From Pseudomonadota bacterium (GTDB taxonomy: Bacteria; Pseudomonadota; Alphaproteobacteria; Acetobacterales; Acetobacteraceae), in contig JAKADX010000038.1 of the NCBI GenBank assembly GCA_021818505.1, forward strand, positions 1 to 42,016: 42,016 nt of DNA. Reading direction: 5' to 3'. A program made the translations under genes and the position numbers. Below are positions 41,675 through 42,016 of the stretch, piece by piece (positions within the stretch are counted from its first letter, which is position 1; every line of letters begins with the position of its first letter). The notes beneath the pieces are model-generated. The model saw nothing but the letters and a program-made list of their open reading frames with translations. It did not search any database and had not been told where the DNA came from.

Positions 41675-42016
41675 ATGCCAGACGACGCCGAAGCGGCACG
41701 TCGCGCGCCCCAGGCCGAGCGGCTGGAGCAGGCGGCGCGTGCCGCCTGGCTCTACTATATCGAGGGCCGCACGCAGGACGACATCGCGGCCAGCCTCAAC
41801 ATCTCCCGCCAGGCGGCGCAGCGCCTCGTTTCGCTGGCCGTGACGGAGAAGCTGATCAAGTTCCGCATCGACCATCCGATTGCCACCTGCATGGCGCTCG
41901 GCGAGCAGCTCACGCAGCGCTACCGCCTGCGCGCCTGCGAGGTCGTTCCTGGCAGCGGCACGGCCAGCGTCGCGGTGGCCGGGGCGCGGCTGCTGGAACG
42001 CTGGTTCGGGCAGAAA
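41675..42016 (+). CDS. SorC-family transcriptional regulator, N-terminal part
   Basis: The first 114 residues of a regulator cut by the window edge. AAWLYYIEGRTQDDIAASLNISRQAAQRLVSLA is the helix-turn-helix region (about residues 25-57). YRLRACEVVPG and VAVAGARLLERWFG open the sugar-binding domain. It resembles the regulator at 6520-7488 (AAWLYYAGGLTQSEVADKLGV), so the two are paralogues. AGGA lies before the ATG at 41675. In other alphaproteobacteria such genes often lead polyol (sorbitol/mannitol) importer operons, so a second polyol system may start just beyond the window. Confidence 0.85.
   Translation, partial: MPDDAEAARRAPQAERLEQAARAAWLYYIEGRTQDDIAASLNISRQAAQRLVSLAVTEKLIKFRIDHPIATCMALGEQLTQRYRLRACEVVPGSGTASVAVAGARLLERWFGQK

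Noticed and set aside
40217-41875. A 552-residue minus-strand frame opposite the repeat protein
   Set aside because: The translation is Arg/Val/Gly/His-rich low-complexity sequence. The promoter, binding site and terminator all support the plus strand.

Overview
This is a GC-rich window with tightly packed, overlapping operons and a SorC-type polyol regulator at each of two loci. It most resembles an alphaproteobacterium, probably of the Rhodospirillales/Acetobacteraceae type. That placement is an inference from composition, paired ABC ATPases, FGGY kinases and a Pro/Arg-rich hypothetical protein; no rRNA or other phylogenetic marker is present.

Layout. (1) 1-2780 is the right end of an integrated element. 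It holds a truncated leftward gene, an excisionase-like helix-turn-helix protein, an unknown protein coupled to a tyrosine integrase, a cluster of short repeats that look like integrase arm sites, and a 3' tRNA-Lys(UUU)-like fragment that probably marks the attachment site. (2) 2925-6381 is a small secreted protein facing a leftward three-gene tripartite exporter (adaptor, FtsX-like permease, ATPase). (3) 6520-20885 is a 13-gene rightward operon with mostly overlapping genes: SorC regulator, CUT1-type importer (Tat-type binding protein, two permeases, two different ATPases), erythritol-kinase-like FGGY kinase, D-2-hydroxyacid dehydrogenase, class II aldolase, GlpD/EryB-like flavoprotein, a second class II aldolase, a second FGGY kinase and a HAD protein. 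(4) 20914-25535 holds a leftward aldehyde dehydrogenase/3-hydroxyisobutyrate-dehydrogenase pair divergent from a PdxA-like dehydrogenase, plus a convergent LacI regulator. (5) 25673-31775 is a leftward seven-gene catabolic operon (amidohydrolase, beta-hydroxyacid dehydrogenase, HisD paralogue, two SDRs, an unknown Cys-rich protein, an MBL-fold lactonase-like enzyme). (6) 32273-37331 is a divergent RbsABC-type importer whose second permease is fused to its ATPase. (7) 37353-38857 encodes two CoA-transferase-like subunits. (8) 39058-42016 holds a hypothetical protein, a secreted glycine-rich repeat protein behind a near-consensus promoter, a terminator, and the start of a second SorC regulator.

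How the genes fit together. The polyol operon appears to import a polyol, phosphorylate it (EryA-like kinase), oxidise it (EryB/GlpD-like enzyme) and cleave the ketose phosphate with class II aldolases. No EryC-, TpiA- or RpiB-like isomerase is present, so it is not the Brucella erythritol route. Systems 5 and 6 share a mirror-image promoter pair: each promoter has TTGACA, an 18-nt spacer, TACGCT, and the same 18-bp element. The importer and the catabolic operon are therefore probably one regulon for one substrate. The substrate cannot be read from the sequence, but the enzyme set (lactonase-like, alcohol-to-acid HisD paralogue, SDRs, beta-hydroxyacid dehydrogenase) suggests oxidative breakdown of a sugar, sugar acid or sulfonate.
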